Shown: positions 8,949 to 18,600 of the stretch, piece after piece
Numbering within the stretch: position 1 is the stretch's first letter
Layout of the letters: each line of letters opens with the position of its first letter
Source: Peristeroidobacter soli
GTDB lineage: Bacteria; Pseudomonadota; Gammaproteobacteria; Steroidobacterales; Steroidobacteraceae
NCBI RefSeq assembly: GCF_004138485.1
Contig: NZ_RYEV01000005.1
Location: forward strand, 854,827-918,826
Length of the DNA: 64,000 bases
Direction: 5' to 3'
Program-made: the position numbers and the translations under genes
The notes under the pieces: model-generated
Database searches by the model: none
What the model saw: only the letters and a program-made list of their open reading frames with translations
What the model was told of the DNA's origin: nothing

Positions 8949-9403
8949 GCCCGATGAACAACCGCCGCGGCAGGCGGCTCGTGGCCGAGATGAACGTCGT
9001 TCCCTATATCGACGTGATGCTCGTGCTGCTGATCATTTTCATGATCACCGCGCCCATGCTGACCCAGGGCATCAAGGTGGATCTGCCCAAGGCGGCCGCC
9101 GAGCCGCTGCCGGAAGATCTCATGCGCCAGCATCAGCCGCTGATCCTGAGTGTCGATGCCGCGGGCAAGTATTACTTGAACATCGGCAAGGACGAGGAAA
9201 CCGCGCTGGATGAAAACGCCGTGGTCGAACGCGTCGGGACGGTGTTGAAGCGGGAGCCGCAGACGCCGGTGCTGGTGAAGGCCGACACCAATGTGCCGTA
9301 TGGCCGCGTGGTCACCGGCATGGTGCTGTTACAAGAAGCGGGCGCCGAGAAGGTGGGTTTCATCACCGACCCGGCCGAAGCGCGCAATAACAAAAAGCGC
9401 TAA
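8945..9403 (+). CDS. tolR: Tol-Pal system protein TolR
   Basis: A 152-residue ExbD/TolR-type protein with one N-terminal membrane helix (VVPYIDVMLVLLIIFMITAPML, with the conserved Asp expected to carry protons) and a periplasmic domain. The segment VKADTNVPYGRVVTGMVLLQEAGAEKVGFIT is the conserved C-terminal fold of the family. ATG 8945 overlaps the tolQ stop, and tolA starts six bases downstream, so the three are co-translated. Confidence 0.96.
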   Translation: MSPMNNRRGRRLVAEMNVVPYIDVMLVLLIIFMITAPMLTQGIKVDLPKAAAEPLPEDLMRQHQPLILSVDAAGKYYLNIGKDEETALDENAVVERVGTVLKREPQTPVLVKADTNVPYGRVVTGMVLLQEAGAEKVGFITDPAEARNNKKR

Positions 9404-9409
9404 GGCCGC

Positions 9410-10315
9410 ATGGTCGATTTCATCAAACAACACTGGACGTACATTCTCGGCGCGCTGCTGCTGCACGCGTTGTTTGCCGGCATTTTCGGTCTGACCATGC
9501 TGAACATGCAGCGCACGCCGCCGCCGGTGCAGCTCGCCATCCAGGCCGTCGTGGTCGATCCGAAAACCCTGAATGACGCCGCCCGTCAGCAACGTCAGCA
9601 GCGCGATCGCGACCGGGCTCAGCAACAGCAGCGTGAGGAGCAGGCCCAGCGCGACAAGGAACAGGCTGCCGAGCAGCGCAAACGCGAGCAGCAGGAGGTT
9701 CAGCGCAAGGAAGCGGAACAACGGGCGGAAGCGGAGCGTCAGGTCGAATTGAAACAACGCCAGGAAGCCGACCAGCGCCGCCAGGCGGAAGAGCAACAAT
9801 TGCGCGAGCGGCAGGAGGCGGAGAAGAAACGCGCCGCCGAGGACGCCGCTCGCAAGAAGCAGGCCGAGGATGAGGCGAAGAAAGTCGCCGAAATCCAGCG
9901 CCGGCAGAAGGAAGAGGCGGAACGTCGCAAGGCCGCCGATGACAAACGATTGCAGGAGGCGCGAGAGAATGATTTGCAGCGTCAATTGCAGGAAGAGGAG
10001 TCCAATGCCGCGGCCGATGCCGCCGCCGCCAGCTCGCCCGAGATGGCGCAGTACATCGCCATGATCGCCCAGGCGGTGGAACGTCGTTGGAATCGTCCGC
10101 TGTCGGCCCGCGACGATCTGCTGTGCCAGGTGACCGTGCGGCAAACGCCCGCCGGCGTCGTTCTGTCGGCGAAGATCGGAACCTGCAATGGCGATCCCGC
10201 CGTGAAGCAGTCGGTCGAGAATGCAGTGGTCAGTGCGTCGCCGTTGCCGACGCCGTCCAATCCGCGTCTGTTCCGGCCCGAGCTGACGTTCAATTTCAGG
10301 CCTGGCGCGGGTTGA
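9410..10315 (+). CDS. tolA: Tol-Pal system protein TolA
   Basis: A 301-residue inner-membrane protein spanning the periplasm. One membrane helix (ILGALLLHALFAGIFGLTML, about 12-31) is followed by a long charged Gln/Arg/Glu/Lys/Ala-rich helix (about 55-205) and a globular C-terminal domain (about 215-301) starting MAQYIAMIAQAVERRWNRP. The latter is the TolB/Pal-contacting domain. E. coli TolA has about 420 residues, so the helical rod here is shorter. It sits between tolR and tolB. Confidence 0.94.
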   Translation: MVDFIKQHWTYILGALLLHALFAGIFGLTMLNMQRTPPPVQLAIQAVVVDPKTLNDAARQQRQQRDRDRAQQQQREEQAQRDKEQAAEQRKREQQEVQRKEAEQRAEAERQVELKQRQEADQRRQAEEQQLRERQEAEKKRAAEDAARKKQAEDEAKKVAEIQRRQKEEAERRKAADDKRLQEARENDLQRQLQEEESNAAADAAAASSPEMAQYIAMIAQAVERRWNRPLSARDDLLCQVTVRQTPAGVVLSAKIGTCNGDPAVKQSVENAVVSASPLPTPSNPRLFRPELTFNFRPGAG

Positions 10316-10356
10316 CGCGCGTGGCTCACCGATTTCGCTCCATGGAGCTGTGACTG

Positions 10357-11658
10357 ATGAAAAAAACCTTTGCCGTTTTCGTTTGCTTCGCCCTGTCGTG
10401 GTTCGCGGTCGCGGCCAACGCCCAGCTGGTGATCGAGATCACCAAGTCCGCCGAGGACGCGGTGCCGGTCGCCATCGTGCCGTTCGGCTGGGAGTCCAGC
10501 GGCGCCGCGCCTTTCGACGTGGCTGAAGTGGTCGCCGCCGACCTGCGACGCAGCGGTCGCTTCGCGCCGCTGGATCGCAAGGAAATGATCGATCGGCCCA
10601 GCCAGGGCGATCAGATCCGTTTCCAGGACTGGCGCTATCTCAAGACCGATTTCATCGCGGTCGGCAAACTGATGCCGGAAGGCCCGGGCTTCGCCGCCAA
10701 CTTCGAGCTCTATAACGTGCTCACCGGTCAGCGCCTCGCGGGCCAGCGCCTCACCGCGAATGCCAATTCCATGCGCGCGCTCGCGCACCGGATTTCGGAC
10801 ATCATTTTCGAACAGCTGACCGGAGTGCGCGGCGCCTTCTCGACGCGCGTCGCCTTCATCAGCGCCGAAGGCACGCCGCCGAAGCAGCGTTACAAGCTCA
10901 TCGTCTCCGACTACGACGGCGAGAATCAGCAGGTGATCACCAGCTCGGATGAACCGATCATGTCGCCGGCGTGGTCGCCCGATGGTCAGAGCCTCGCGTA
11001 TGTCTCGTTCGAGACCAAGGCTTCGGCGGTCTATGTGCAAACACTGCGTACCGGCGAGCGTAAACGCGTGTCGGCACGCGCCGGTATCAATGGCGCTCCG
11101 GCGTGGTCGCCGGATGGCAAGACGCTGGCGATCACGTTGTCACGCAAGGACGGCGACGTGGACATCTATACGCTGGAGCTCAACAGCCAGGTGCTCACGC
11201 GCATGACGTTCGATCCCGGCATCGATACCGAGCCGAGCTGGTCCTCCGATGGCAAGAAGCTGTACTTCAACTCCGATCGTGCCGGCGGCCCGCAGATTTA
11301 TGAGATCGAGGTCGCCAACCCGAATCGCGCCACGCGGGTCAGCTTCGAAAACGGCTACAACGCCCGGCCGCGCGTGTCGCCGAATGGCAAACAACTCGCG
11401 GTCGTGACCCTGGACCGTGGCAATTACCGAATTGCCATCATCGACCTGGCCTCCAAGGGCATGCAGGTGCTGTCCGAGGGGCGTCAGGATGAGAGTCCGA
11501 GCTTCGCGCCGAATGGCGCGGTGCTGATCTACGCCACGCAGGAGCGGGGCAAAGGTGTGCTGGCGACGGTGTCGACCGATGGACGCACCGCCGAGCGGTT
11601 CACCAATACCGTCGGTGAAGTGCGAGAGCCCGTTTGGGCGCCGTTCCCGCAGCGCTGA
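10357..11658 (+). CDS. tolB: Tol-Pal system beta-propeller protein TolB
   Basis: A 433-residue periplasmic protein with a cleavable signal peptide (MKKTFAVFVCFALSWFAVAANAQ), an N-terminal alpha/beta domain (about 25-160) and a six-bladed beta-propeller built of PD40-type repeats. The blades are visible as repeated SPAWSPDGQSLAYVS, APAWSPDGKTLAIT and EPSWSSDGKKLYFNSDR units. TolB binds Pal and the TolA C-terminus. Its start is 41 bases after tolA. Length equals the family norm. Confidence 0.97.
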   Translation: MKKTFAVFVCFALSWFAVAANAQLVIEITKSAEDAVPVAIVPFGWESSGAAPFDVAEVVAADLRRSGRFAPLDRKEMIDRPSQGDQIRFQDWRYLKTDFIAVGKLMPEGPGFAANFELYNVLTGQRLAGQRLTANANSMRALAHRISDIIFEQLTGVRGAFSTRVAFISAEGTPPKQRYKLIVSDYDGENQQVITSSDEPIMSPAWSPDGQSLAYVSFETKASAVYVQTLRTGERKRVSARAGINGAPAWSPDGKTLAITLSRKDGDVDIYTLELNSQVLTRMTFDPGIDTEPSWSSDGKKLYFNSDRAGGPQIYEIEVANPNRATRVSFENGYNARPRVSPNGKQLAVVTLDRGNYRIAIIDLASKGMQVLSEGRQDESPSFAPNGAVLIYATQERGKGVLATVSTDGRTAERFTNTVGEVREPVWAPFPQR

Positions 11659-11821
11659 GCTGGAATTTGCCGGCCGCGGGCCGAAAAAAATCACAGGCAA
11701 AGCGCCGTGTCCAGGCCCGAATTGTGGCAAAATTCGCGGCAGTTTTGGTCTGTGAATGGCGACAAGGGATTTTTCAGCGGGTCCCGAGGTCGTAACAACT
11801 ACTAAATTCAGGAGAGTGTAG

Positions 11822-12346
11822 ATGCGTATGACTCGGCTGATGCTGATCGCGACGACTGGTCTGATGCTGGCGGCCTGCGGCAACAAGCCGTTGCCCGAGG
11901 CGCAGAACACCTCTGAGTCGGTGGGTCCTTCGACCAGCACCTCGGGTGCGGACAGCAGCGGCGTCGGCAGCAGCGCGCTGTCAGCCGAGCAGCAGGCGAT
12001 GGAAGCGGCCAAGGCCGCCGGTGTGATCGTTTACTTCGATTACGACCGCGCCGAGATCAAGCCGGAGTTCGTGCCGGTGGTCGCCGCCCACGCCAAATTC
12101 CTGAACGGCAGCCCGACCCGCAAGATTCGTCTCGAGGGTCACTCCGACGAGCGCGGCTCGCGTGAGTACAACATTGGTCTGGGCGAGCGTCGTGCGCAGG
12201 CCGTGCGTCGCGCGCTGATGCTCCAGGGCGTGACTGAAAATCAGATCACCACCGTGAGCTACGGCGAAGAGCGTCCGGCCGTGCAGGGCAGTGACGAGGC
12301 GGCCTACGCCAAGAACCGCCGCGTCGAGCTGGTCTACGGTCGATGA
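11822..12346 (+). CDS. pal: Peptidoglycan-associated lipoprotein Pal
   Basis: A 174-residue outer-membrane lipoprotein with lipobox LAAC (Cys19), a Ser/Thr-rich linker and a C-terminal OmpA-like peptidoglycan-binding domain. Diagnostic residues are VIVYFDYDRAEIKPE and RLEGHSDERGSREYNIGLGERRA, which contain the expected diaminopimelate contacts. The ribosome binding site AGGAGAG is close to ATG 11822. A 163-base gap after tolB could hold a separate promoter; I could not pick a convincing -35/-10 pair. The stop overlaps cpoB by four bases. Confidence 0.96.
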   Translation: MRMTRLMLIATTGLMLAACGNKPLPEAQNTSESVGPSTSTSGADSSGVGSSALSAEQQAMEAAKAAGVIVYFDYDRAEIKPEFVPVVAAHAKFLNGSPTRKIRLEGHSDERGSREYNIGLGERRAQAVRRALMLQGVTENQITTVSYGEERPAVQGSDEAAYAKNRRVELVYGR

Positions 12347-13131
12347 GCCGAGCCGCCATGACATTGCTGCCGAACATTACTGCCGTTCGCGTCGGACTGA
12401 TCGCCGTCGCGGCGACAGTGCTGTCGGGCTGTGCGACCACACCGCCGGAAGCCGATCCGACGGTGCAGAAGCTGTCGGAGCTCGACAGCCGTCTGTTGCG
12501 TCTCGAGCGCGTGCTCGCCAATCAAAGCCTGCTCGATCTGTCGCAACGGATCGAAGCGGCCCAGGCGGAAACGCGCGTACTGCGAGGCCAGCTCGATGAG
12601 CTGCAACACCAGGCGACGCAGAGCCAGACGCAGCAGCGCGAAATGTATGGCGATGTCGATCGGCGGCTGTCGGCGCTCGAAGGCAATCCCGGTGCGGCGG
12701 CGTCCAATGCGGCGCCGGCCACGGGCGGTCTGCCGATTCCGCAAGGCGACGATCGCGCCAACTATCAGGCCGCGTTCGATCTGCTGAAGGATGCGAAATA
12801 TCCGGAAGCGATCAGCGCGTTCAAGCAGTACCTGACCACGTTCCCGAACGGCCCGTTGGCCGACAACGCGCAGTACTGGCTGGGCGAGGCGCACTACGTC
12901 ACCAAACAGTATCCGGATGCGTTGCGCGATTTCCGGACGGTGATCGAGAAGTATCCGGAGTCGCGCAAGATTCCGGATGCGTTGCTCAAGATCGGTTACT
13001 GCAACTACGAGCTGAAGAACTGGGGTGAGGCGCGCTCGGCGCTCAACCAGGTCGTGCAGCGTTTTGGCGATACCACCGCCGCCCGTCTCGCGAGCCAACG
13101 CATCGCGAAGCTGGATAGCGAGGGCAGATAG
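12343..13131 (+). CDS. cpoB: Cell division coordinator CpoB (YbgF), with an apparent lipobox
   Basis: A 262-residue envelope protein with an N-terminal coiled coil (about 45-110, many Gln/Leu heptads) and C-terminal tetratricopeptide repeats (about 140-262: YQAAFDLLKDAKYPEAISAFKQYL, AQYWLGEAHYVTKQYPDALRDF). CpoB links peptidoglycan synthesis with Tol-dependent outer-membrane constriction. The leader ends VLSGCATT, a good lipobox around Cys30, so the protein may be lipidated rather than freely periplasmic as in E. coli. The gene overlaps pal. Confidence 0.93.
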   Translation: MSRAAMTLLPNITAVRVGLIAVAATVLSGCATTPPEADPTVQKLSELDSRLLRLERVLANQSLLDLSQRIEAAQAETRVLRGQLDELQHQATQSQTQQREMYGDVDRRLSALEGNPGAAASNAAPATGGLPIPQGDDRANYQAAFDLLKDAKYPEAISAFKQYLTTFPNGPLADNAQYWLGEAHYVTKQYPDALRDFRTVIEKYPESRKIPDALLKIGYCNYELKNWGEARSALNQVVQRFGDTTAARLASQRIAKLDSEGR

Positions 13132-13199
13132 TTCATTGCGGGCGCTTCTTTTCGGAGCGCCTGCTGTGCTGCCATCGCTCGCGTGGTTAGATCAGTCTC

Positions 13200-13892
13200 A
13201 TGAACCTCGCTGACTCAACCACTATCGATTCCGCCGTCACCGGCACCGGCGCCGCGCGCGTCAAGCTCACCGAGATCTTCCTGTCGATTCAAGGTGAAGC
13301 CGACAGCGTCGGTTGGCCCACGGTGTTCGTGCGTCTCACCGGCTGTCCGCTGCGTTGTCAGTACTGCGATACGGCTTATGCGTTTTACGGCGGCGAATGG
13401 TTTGCGCTCGACGATGTGCTGGCGCGGGTTGCCGCGTTCAATACCAGGCACATCTGTGTCACTGGCGGCGAGCCGCTGGCGCAGAAGGGCTGTTTTCCGC
13501 TGCTACAGAAACTTTGCGATGCCGGCTACAGCGTCTCGCTGGAAACCAGCGGTGCGATCGATGTGAGCAACGTCGATTCGCGCGTGGTGCGAGTCGTCGA
13601 TGTGAAGACACCGGGAAGCGGCGAGGTCGGGCGCAATCGTTACGAGAATCTGGACGTGCTGCGGCCGGAAGAGCAGGTGAAGTTCGTGCTCTGCAGCCGC
13701 GCCGATTTCGAATGGGCCCGCGATTTGGTTCGCGAACGCCGGCTGTACGAGCGCTGCATGGTGCTGTTCAGCCCGAGCTACGGTCAGGTGGACGGGCGCG
13801 ATCTGGCGCAGTGGGTGCTGGATGAGCGGCTGCCGGTGCGGCTGCAGATTCAGCTGCACAAGATTTTGTGGGGCGATACGCCCGGTAAATAG
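13200..13892 (+). CDS. queE: 7-carboxy-7-deazaguanine synthase QueE
   Basis: A 230-residue radical SAM enzyme that ring-contracts 6-carboxytetrahydropterin to 7-carboxy-7-deazaguanine in queuosine synthesis. The iron-sulfur cluster motif CxxxCxxC is in TGCPLRCQYCDTAY. Other conserved parts are EIFLSIQGEADSVGWP near the start and HICVTGGEPLAQ, the SAM-binding Gly-Gly-Glu. The start ATG 13200 follows a 68-base gap after cpoB that contains a short hairpin (about 13141-13161). queC follows after 72 bases. Confidence 0.95.
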   Translation: MNLADSTTIDSAVTGTGAARVKLTEIFLSIQGEADSVGWPTVFVRLTGCPLRCQYCDTAYAFYGGEWFALDDVLARVAAFNTRHICVTGGEPLAQKGCFPLLQKLCDAGYSVSLETSGAIDVSNVDSRVVRVVDVKTPGSGEVGRNRYENLDVLRPEEQVKFVLCSRADFEWARDLVRERRLYERCMVLFSPSYGQVDGRDLAQWVLDERLPVRLQIQLHKILWGDTPGK

Positions 13893-13964
13893 AGATTCGA
13901 TCTGCGGACCCGCGGCAGCGTAGCCATGTGCTCTACCGGCCCGGACTGAAGAGAAGCTTGAGTA

Positions 13965-14645
13965 ATGGCTAACAATCGCGCTGTCGTGCTGTTATCCGGT
14001 GGTCTGGATTCCGCCACCGTGCTTGCGATCGCCCGCGAGCAGGGCTTTCAGTGCTACGCGCTGAGCGTGGATTATGGTCAGCGGCATCGTGCCGAGCTGG
14101 ACGCGGCGGCGCGCGTTGCTCAGTCCTTGGGCGTCGTCGAGCATCGCACCTTGCGCATCGACCTCGGCGGCATCGGCGGCTCGGCACTGACCGACACGAG
14201 CATCGCCGTGCCCGAGTCGCCGCAGGTGGGCATTCCCGTCACCTACGTCCCCGCGCGCAATACCGTCATGCTGTCCTTCGCCTTGGGCTGGGCCGAGGTG
14301 CTCGAAGCCCCGCGCATTTTCATCGGCGTGAACGCGGTCGATTATTCAGGCTATCCGGACTGCCGGCCGGCCTTCGTCGCCGCCTTCGAGCGGGTCGCGA
14401 ACCTGGCCACGAAGGCGGGCGTGGAGGGCACGGTGGCGTTCAAGATCGTGACGCCGCTGATCGACCTGACCAAGGCCCAGATCATCCAGCGTGGCGTGTC
14501 CCTTGGCGTGGACTATTCACTGACAGTGTCCTGCTATCAGGCCGACGCCGACGGCCGGGCCTGTGGCAGCTGCGATTCCTGCCGCCTGCGCCGGTCCGGT
14601 TTCCAATCCGCCGGCGTGCCGGACCCGACGCGGTATTTTCGATGA
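13965..14645 (+). CDS. queC: 7-cyano-7-deazaguanine synthase QueC
   Basis: A 226-residue ATP-dependent enzyme that converts 7-carboxy-7-deazaguanine to preQ0. The PP-loop motif [15 protein letters not shown] is at residues 9-23. The zinc-binding cysteines are in [22 protein letters not shown] near the C-terminus. It works directly after QueE in the same pathway and lies in the same direction, so the two are likely one transcription unit. Confidence 0.96.
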   Translation: MANNRAVVLLSGGLDSATVLAIAREQGFQCYALSVDYGQRHRAELDAAARVAQSLGVVEHRTLRIDLGGIGGSALTDTSIAVPESPQVGIPVTYVPARNTVMLSFALGWAEVLEAPRIFIGVNAVDYSGYPDCRPAFVAAFERVANLATKAGVEGTVAFKIVTPLIDLTKAQIIQRGVSLGVDYSLTVSCYQADADGRACGSCDSCRLRRSGFQSAGVPDPTRYFR

Positions 14646-14664
14646 ATTTCCGCGCCTCTTTAGG

Positions 14665-14670
14665 TATGAT
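14665..14670 (+). promoter_or_regulatory. Probable -10 element of the tRNA-Lys gene
   Basis: TATGAT lies 20 bases before the tRNA and is followed by a GC-rich stretch (GCGCGCCCCG), the kind of discriminator seen at stringently controlled stable-RNA promoters. No good -35 hexamer is visible at the right distance, partly because that region is the 3' end of queC. Confidence 0.5.
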
Positions 14671-14690
14671 GCGCGCCCCGTCAGGGCGGT

Positions 14691-14766
14691 GGGTCGGTAG
14701 CTCAGTTGGTAGAGCACTGGACTTTTAATCCATTGGTCGAGGGTTCGAATCCCTCCCGACCCACCA
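14691..14766 (+). tRNA. tRNA-Lys (anticodon TTT)
   Basis: A 76-base cloverleaf with acceptor arms 14691-14697 and 14756-14762, D arm GCTC/GAGC, anticodon loop CTTTTAA with anticodon at 14724-14726, T arm with TTCGAAT, and an encoded CCA end. It closely resembles the E. coli tRNA-Lys. The outermost pair of the anticodon stem (C at 14717, T at 14733) does not match. Confidence 0.98.
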
Positions 14767-14816
14767 TTTCAACTTCGCTGGGGGATGACGCGGCCCGAAT
14801 TGCCGTACGTCGCGCT

Positions 14817-14853
14817 CCTTGCATTTTTAACATTACGTTTTAAATCTGCAAGG
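14817..14853. terminator. Possible bidirectional terminator hairpin
   Basis: CCTTGCA (14817-14823) pairs with TGCAAGG (14847-14853) around an AT-rich interior. It lies between the tRNA and the 3' end of the minus-strand operon ending at 14884. The stem is short and the AT stretch is inside the loop, so termination activity is uncertain. Confidence 0.35.
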
Positions 14854-14883
14854 ATGCTCGCCAGGTGGCCTGTAAGCGCAGCG

Positions 14884-15204
14884 CTACGGACTGGCGCCCT
14901 CCGGCACATAGATCAATCGGCCGTCCGACAGCCGATACGTGATGCCGGCTTTCACGCCTTCCCCCTCGCCGATCTCCGCGCCGGCCTCGTAGCGCCGCAG
15001 TTCCTCGCCTTGCTTGATGAGCATGCGTTGATCGGCCTGGCCGGGGTTCTCGATCACCACGACATTCTGTTTCGAGAACGGATTGAGCGGATTGCGCACG
15101 ATCACGATCAGCAGAATGCCGATCACCACCAGGAACAGATCGATCAGGTTCACCAGCGACAGGATGGGATCGTCGGCTTCGTCATGTTCGAGAAAGCGGC
15201 TCAT
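14884..15204 (-). CDS. DUF2149 family inner-membrane protein (HmuV-like)
   Basis: A 106-residue protein with one N-terminal membrane segment (LVNLIDLFLVVIGILLIVIV, about 17-36) and a small soluble domain ending YRLSDGRLIYVPEG. The arrangement, a short N-terminus with an Asp in the helix and a periplasmic tail, recalls ExbD/TolR. It overlaps the ExbB-like gene by four bases and is the last gene of the receptor/CobN-like operon. DUF2149 proteins accompany CobN-like proteins and ExbB-like channels; their own function is unknown. Confidence 0.75.
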   Translation of the reverse strand: MSRFLEHDEADDPILSLVNLIDLFLVVIGILLIVIVRNPLNPFSKQNVVVIENPGQADQRMLIKQGEELRRYEAGAEIGEGEGVKAGITYRLSDGRLIYVPEGASP

Positions 15205-15677
15205 GCGGATGCCCCTGCGCGCTCGATCTCACGCAGCTCTTGCAACAGCCAGCGACGACGAATCGTGAGAACGAAGAAAGTAATACTGGCGCTGACGAGT
15301 GCGAGGATCACGGCCGAGAATGCAACCACCAGATTGTCGCCAACGCCCTGAGCATCGCTGCGCGTGAGCGCGAGCAGGGCGGGGCCCATCGGAATCATGG
15401 TGGCGACCAGACCCAGCATGGGAGCGCTGCGCGAAGTGATACGCAGCCACTCCAGGCGTTTCATGATCCACAGCTCCAGATCGTCGCTGCTGAATGGGTG
15501 CTGCTTGCCATATTCACCGAGGAGCGAGCGATAGGTCCCGCGACGACGTTGCCACGCTTCCACGGTGAACGCGCCGAGTGCGACGAACGCATAGATCAGC
15601 GCGGCGAGAATCAGCAGCAGGATGGGGGTCATGAACAGCCGGGTGAGGGCGTACAGAGTGCTTTCGAATTCATTCAT
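15201..15677 (-). CDS. MotA/TolQ/ExbB-type proton channel protein (HmuU-like)
   Basis: A 158-residue inner-membrane protein with an N-terminal helix (LLLILAALIYAFVALGAFTV), the family stretch SAPMLGLVATMIPMGPALLAL, and a final helix (VVAFSAVILALVSASITFFVLTI). It is shorter than TolQ but has the same order of parts. It starts 15 bases after the CobN-like gene and overlaps the DUF2149 gene by four bases. It probably forms a small ExbB/ExbD-like energising complex with that protein, dedicated to this uptake system. Confidence 0.8.
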   Translation of the reverse strand: MNEFESTLYALTRLFMTPILLLILAALIYAFVALGAFTVEAWQRRRGTYRSLLGEYGKQHPFSSDDLELWIMKRLEWLRITSRSAPMLGLVATMIPMGPALLALTRSDAQGVGDNLVVAFSAVILALVSASITFFVLTIRRRWLLQELREIERAGASA

Positions 15678-15692
15678 GGGGAGTCATTCCGT

Positions 15693-18600
15693 TCATACAG
15701 GTTTTGCGAGGAAAGAAGTCTGTCGGGCTTGCAGTGCGCCGCCGCTGCCGAAGCACAAAAACAGTGCGAGCAGCGCCAGCCACAGGCGCCACAGCGGTTC
15801 AGGCGTGGTTTGCTGAGTTGTTTCTTTCAGGACCTGGCCGCGTACGGTAGGTACTGAAGCTGAAGCCGCAGTGGCATCGTTCGTCTTGCCGGGCTGCAAT
15901 CCAAAGCCCGCTGCCATTTGCTGGGCAAACTCACGGGTGGCGGCCGCGCCGGTCGTCACGCCATTATCCGCCAACTCCTGCCAGCGCTCGGCGATTTCGC
16001 GACGCGTTTGCTCGCTGGCGTCCCAGTAACCTTTGCGAATGGCTTCGACCATGCGCTCCAGAACCTGTGCCTGCGCCGTTACGTTGTTCTTCTCGAACCA
16101 TTGCTTCATGTCGAGCTGATGTTTGTCCATCACGTAGACGTCGTGCATCGCTTGCCACTGATCCGCGCGTACTGTGGCGGGATCGAGCGCTTGCCAGCCG
16201 AAGAGATTGTTGACGGTATCGACGATCTCCAGCGTGCCGGCGTAGCCCTCGGCTTGCATGGGCTTGATCCATTCCGGGTTCAGATAACGCGTGCGCATCT
16301 CCTCGGAAAGAAAGCTTGCGGCGGATACCACGCGGCCTTGCGGTCGTCGTTGGTCGGAGATGTAGAGCTCGGGGCTCGTGCCATTGAGGTGACGAACCGC
16401 GAGCGACAGCCCGCCGAGGAACTGAAACGGATCGTCGCCGGTGAGCACGCCATACAGATTGGAGGAGCGCGACAGCACGGCTGCCTGCACGCCTTTCAGC
16501 TGTTCAGCATAGACGTTTACCTTACCGGCGCTGACGCCCCAGTCCTTGCTGCCATAGGCATACTGCAGACGTGACAGGTACTGCTCGGCGAGCGGAGCGT
16601 CGTTCTCCCACGCCGTTGAATCCAGCACCGCATCGGACAAGCCGACGCCATAGTCGCCGGGCTGATTGCCAAACAAACGAATGGCGGCCATCCGCTCGGC
16701 CTGCGCGGCATCCATTCCTTGCTGCTTCAGACTGAGCGCCGCGGCCTTTGTGTTTTTCGCGACCGTGTTACCGGGCTCATCGAGTCGCGACAGGCGTTCA
16801 GTAGCTTCAGCGAGCAGACGCATGAAATTCTCAAACTGATCTCGATAGGCGCCAGTCACCTGCACGACGGCGTCGATGCGCGGGCGCCCGAGCTCACGCG
16901 CCGGAATGATATCGAGCGCGACGACGCGACCGCCTTCATCCCAACGCGGACGAAGCCCCATCGCATGCAGCACCTGGCTCTCGGTGATGCCCATGTGTCG
17001 CATGGCCTCCACCGACCACAAGCTGAAGGCGAGCTTCGTGGGCGCGGCGCCGGCGTGTTTGGCGCGATAGTCATCGACGAGTGCATTCAATGCGTCCTTG
17101 GCGGCATCGAACGCACTCCGCGTTGGCAGTTTGTCCGGCTCGAAACCGAACAGATTGCGACCGTTGGGCACCTCTGGGTTGCGCACCGGATCGCCGCCGG
17201 GACCGGGCGGCACGAAAGCTCCGGCGAGTCCACTGAGCAGTGCCGTCAGCTCGTGATTGGCGGCGAGGTGACGGTCCAGCTTGATGGCGCGCTCGACGAG
17301 GGGCTGCAGCGTTGGACTCAATTGCGACAGCGGCTGCTGCTCGCGCAGATGACGCTGCAAGAGTTTGTAGGGCGGCGTGGAGGCGAGCTGCGAGGAGTCA
17401 CCGGTGAAGAATTCCTTGCCGGTGACTGCACCGGCCATCATGTGGCCGGGCGGATGAACTGCAGTCGATGCGGCGGGCGCCTGGTCGGCGGCGACTGCGT
17501 TCGCGAACTCATCGCCGAGTTGCTGGACCACGGTGCTCAGCCGGTGCTCGGGACTCGGTGACGATCCCAACGTATGCAATCCCAGGGGAATACTACGCTG
17601 CGCGAGTCCGTGCAGATGATCGTGAAACGCCGTGAGAAAGCCGTCGAAGTTCTCGCGCATGGCTGGCTCGGTCCAGTCCATGTCCTTTTGGAGCGAGTGT
17701 TCGATGATCAGCTGGCGCAGGTGCTCGGCGGTCCGGTCGCGAACCGCGCCCGGATCGAGCTGAATGTATTCATGCAGTAGTGCGTGAACCTCCGCGAGTT
17801 CTTTATAGAGGCCGGAGGGGGCGAACGGCGGCGTCTGGTGGCTGACGATCACCGCGCGACCGCGACGCTTGGCTTGCAAGGCTTCGCCGATGTTGTCCTG
17901 GATGTAGGGATAGAACACGGGCACGTCGCCAACTGCCAGTAATGGATAGTCATCGACGGAGAGCCCGCGATCTTTGCCGGGCAGCCATTCCTGCGTGCCG
18001 TGCGTGCCGAAGTGAATCAATGCGTGCGGCGCTTGTTCCCTCAGATACAAATAAGCCGCCATGTATAGATGATCGGGCGGCAGCGCGGCGTCGTGATATC
18101 CCTCGCCGGGCGTGCCACCACGAGGCATCTGAGGCATCAGTAGCAGATGACCGAGCTGCCAGCGCGGAATCACGAACTGCGGCGCGCCGTCGATCTGTCG
18201 AACGGCCCAGTGAGCTTGGGGGGCGCCCCAACGCTTACGCATCTGCGCACGGACGGCGGTCGAGGTCGTCGCCAGCCACTCATTATATTTTTTGACGGGC
18301 AGTGTGGCCGCTAGGCCTGAGCGGAGCAGATCGTCCAGCCGATCGTGGTGATACAGCACCGATAGCAGTCGCTGACCCGTGTCGATGATCTGTTGTTCGG
18401 TGGCGGGAGGAACCTGGTAGCCGGCGTCGTGTAAGGCGCGGGTCAATGATTCCAGGCTGCGCGGCACATTCAGATTCGAGGCGGAGAAGTTCTTCTCGCC
18501 TTGCGGATAGTTCCAGAACATCAACGCGAGGCGCTTTTCCGCCGGTGGTGTGTGACGCAGGTTCGCGAGCGCCGAGGCCTTGCGCAGGACCGCGTCGACC

